This document shows, in pieces, positions 5,773-6,135 of a stretch of DNA of 6,135 bases. A model generated the notes under the pieces. It did not search any database. It saw only the letters and a list, made by a program, of their open reading frames with translations, and was not told the DNA's origin. The position numbers were made by a program, and so were the translations under genes. Numbering within the stretch: the stretch's first letter is position 1; the number at the start of each line of letters is the position of its first letter. Source of the stretch: Candidatus Pacearchaeota archaeon (GTDB taxonomy: Archaea; Nanoarchaeota; Nanoarchaeia; Pacearchaeales; GW2011-AR1). Where the stretch lies: positions 1 through 6,135 of the forward strand of contig NZER01000200.1 in assembly GCA_002690445.1 (NCBI GenBank), read 5' to 3'.

Positions 5773-5988
5773 AGCCCAACAATCGAATGGGCACTTGTCC
5801 CAAATGCGGGTCTCATTTCCAAACGTCACTAGTTCGATTTCGATGGGTCCCACTCTCCGCCTATTGCGACCCTTGCTACGTGAAACAAACTTCGCGTATT
5901 TTACGCGGTTACGCACAGGGGTTGCAGAGGATGCAGACTCGCGTTCCTCAGCAATAATCTGTTGTTGCCATTCCCACTCAGCAATCAT
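5767..5988 (-). CDS. 73-residue small basic protein, unknown
   Basis: This minus-strand frame starts at ATG 5988 with GGAG 9 nt upstream and ends at TAG 5769-5767, inside the palindrome. The N-terminus is rich in Trp, Gln and Glu (core AEWEWQQQIIAEERE). A basic centre follows (VKYAKFVSRSKGRNRRR, about 29-45), then a beta-like stretch (GPIEIELVTFGNETRIW, 47-63) and a C-terminal KCPFDCWAG with a C-x3-C pair. The basic centre suggests nucleic-acid contact, but no family is recognised. It starts 3 nt after the stop of an upstream minus-strand frame, as in an operon, and is convergent with the late genes. Against it: a short frame without known relatives, crossed by plus-strand transcription if the terminator at 6005-6051 is used. 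Confidence 0.55.
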   Translation of the reverse strand: MIAEWEWQQQIIAEERESASSATPVRNRVKYAKFVSRSKGRNRRRVGPIEIELVTFGNETRIWDKCPFDCWAG

Positions 5989-5991
5989 TAT

Positions 5992-6135
5992 TTACCACTC
6001 CGATAACACCAACGGTTTCACCCAACCCGATTCCGTTGGTGTTCCTTTTTTGTATACTCGGTGCATGGTTTTTTGTACCCGACTAATGGGAATGTAACCG
6101 TCACGTTGTTGTGATATCAGGTAGTCCCAGGAAAC
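5992..6135 (-). CDS. 3' end of a minus-strand gene, cut by the window edge
   Basis: On the minus strand a frame is open from the right edge for 47 codons to TAA 5994-5992, three bases before the ATG of the 73-residue gene and in the same frame. The C-terminal part reads as hydrophilic protein (DGYIPISRVQKTMHRVYKKG in the middle, ending VKPLVLSEW). The GGAG serving the next gene lies in its last codons. Support is the open length and the operon-like junction; random sequence of this length would stay open perhaps one time in ten. An internal ATG at codon 24 could start a much shorter peptide. The frame contains both arms of the plus-strand terminator hairpin. Product unknown. Confidence 0.45.
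   Translation of the reverse strand, partial: VSWDYLISQQRDGYIPISRVQKTMHRVYKKGTPTESGWVKPLVLSEW
6005..6051 (+). terminator. Intrinsic terminator for plus-strand transcription
   Basis: AACACCAACGG (6005-6015) and CCGTTGGTGTT (6033-6043) form a perfect 11-bp stem with a 17-nt loop, followed after CC by six T residues (6046-6051). On the minus strand the A-rich side precedes the stem, so it acts only in the plus direction. It lies 293 nt beyond the last plus-strand gene, so it would end the late transcript with a long 3' tail antisense to the 73-residue minus gene, or end a separate small RNA. Confidence 0.7.

Noticed and set aside
5795..6097. Plus-strand frame of 100 codons after the palindrome
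   Set aside because: The protein is Ser/Arg/Ile-rich without structure-like pattern, runs through the terminator hairpin and has no good ribosome site; it mirrors the minus-strand frames.
1..6135. CRISPR array, insertion sequence, att site or toxin-antitoxin pair
   Set aside because: No spaced direct repeats, transposase or recombinase motifs, or terminal repeats were seen on either strand.

Overview
The window looks like the late (structural) end of the genome of an uncultivated bacteriophage, or of a prophage-like element in a bacterial genome. The support is a run of short, tightly packed plus-strand genes with AG-rich Shine-Dalgarno sites, 4-25 nt gaps or short overlaps, and proteins of phage type: a beta-rich coat candidate, a small beta-sandwich virion protein, a fibre-type protein with the recurrent phage motif around LDDYEEGTWTP, a small membrane protein, and a 764-residue protein with coiled coil, membrane helix and helical repeats. 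No host marker, integrase, replication gene, terminase, portal or recognisable tail gene lies in the window, so neither the host nor the virus class can be fixed.

Layout. Positions 1-257 hold no supported gene but contain a dense set of RNA hairpins (110-206) leading into the first gene. Positions 258-5712 are one plus-strand gene cluster: a 141-residue helical virion-associated protein (258-683), the 255-residue coat candidate (753-1520), a 12-bp hairpin spacer (1533-1568), the 113-residue beta-sandwich protein (1592-1933), the 199-residue fibre-type protein (1956-2555), two small proteins (2565-2822, 2847-3035), a 54-residue holin-like membrane protein overlapping its neighbour (3041-3205), the 764-residue membrane/repeat protein (3195-5489) and a 76-residue protein (5482-5712). 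A perfect 33-bp palindrome follows at 5740-5772.

Positions 5767-6135 carry two small minus-strand frames spaced like an operon (a 73-residue protein and the 3' end of another gene cut by the window edge). A strong plus-strand intrinsic terminator (6005-6051) lies inside the upstream one, so plus-strand late transcription may run antisense through these genes before it stops.

Working picture (inference): the plus-strand cluster is a virion-building and host-contact module. Coat and decoration proteins build the shell, the fibre-type protein contacts the host, and the holin-like and 764-residue proteins act at or through the membrane. Hairpins at gene ends may set relative expression. Family recognitions come from memory of recurrent phage protein patterns and were not checked by a database search.
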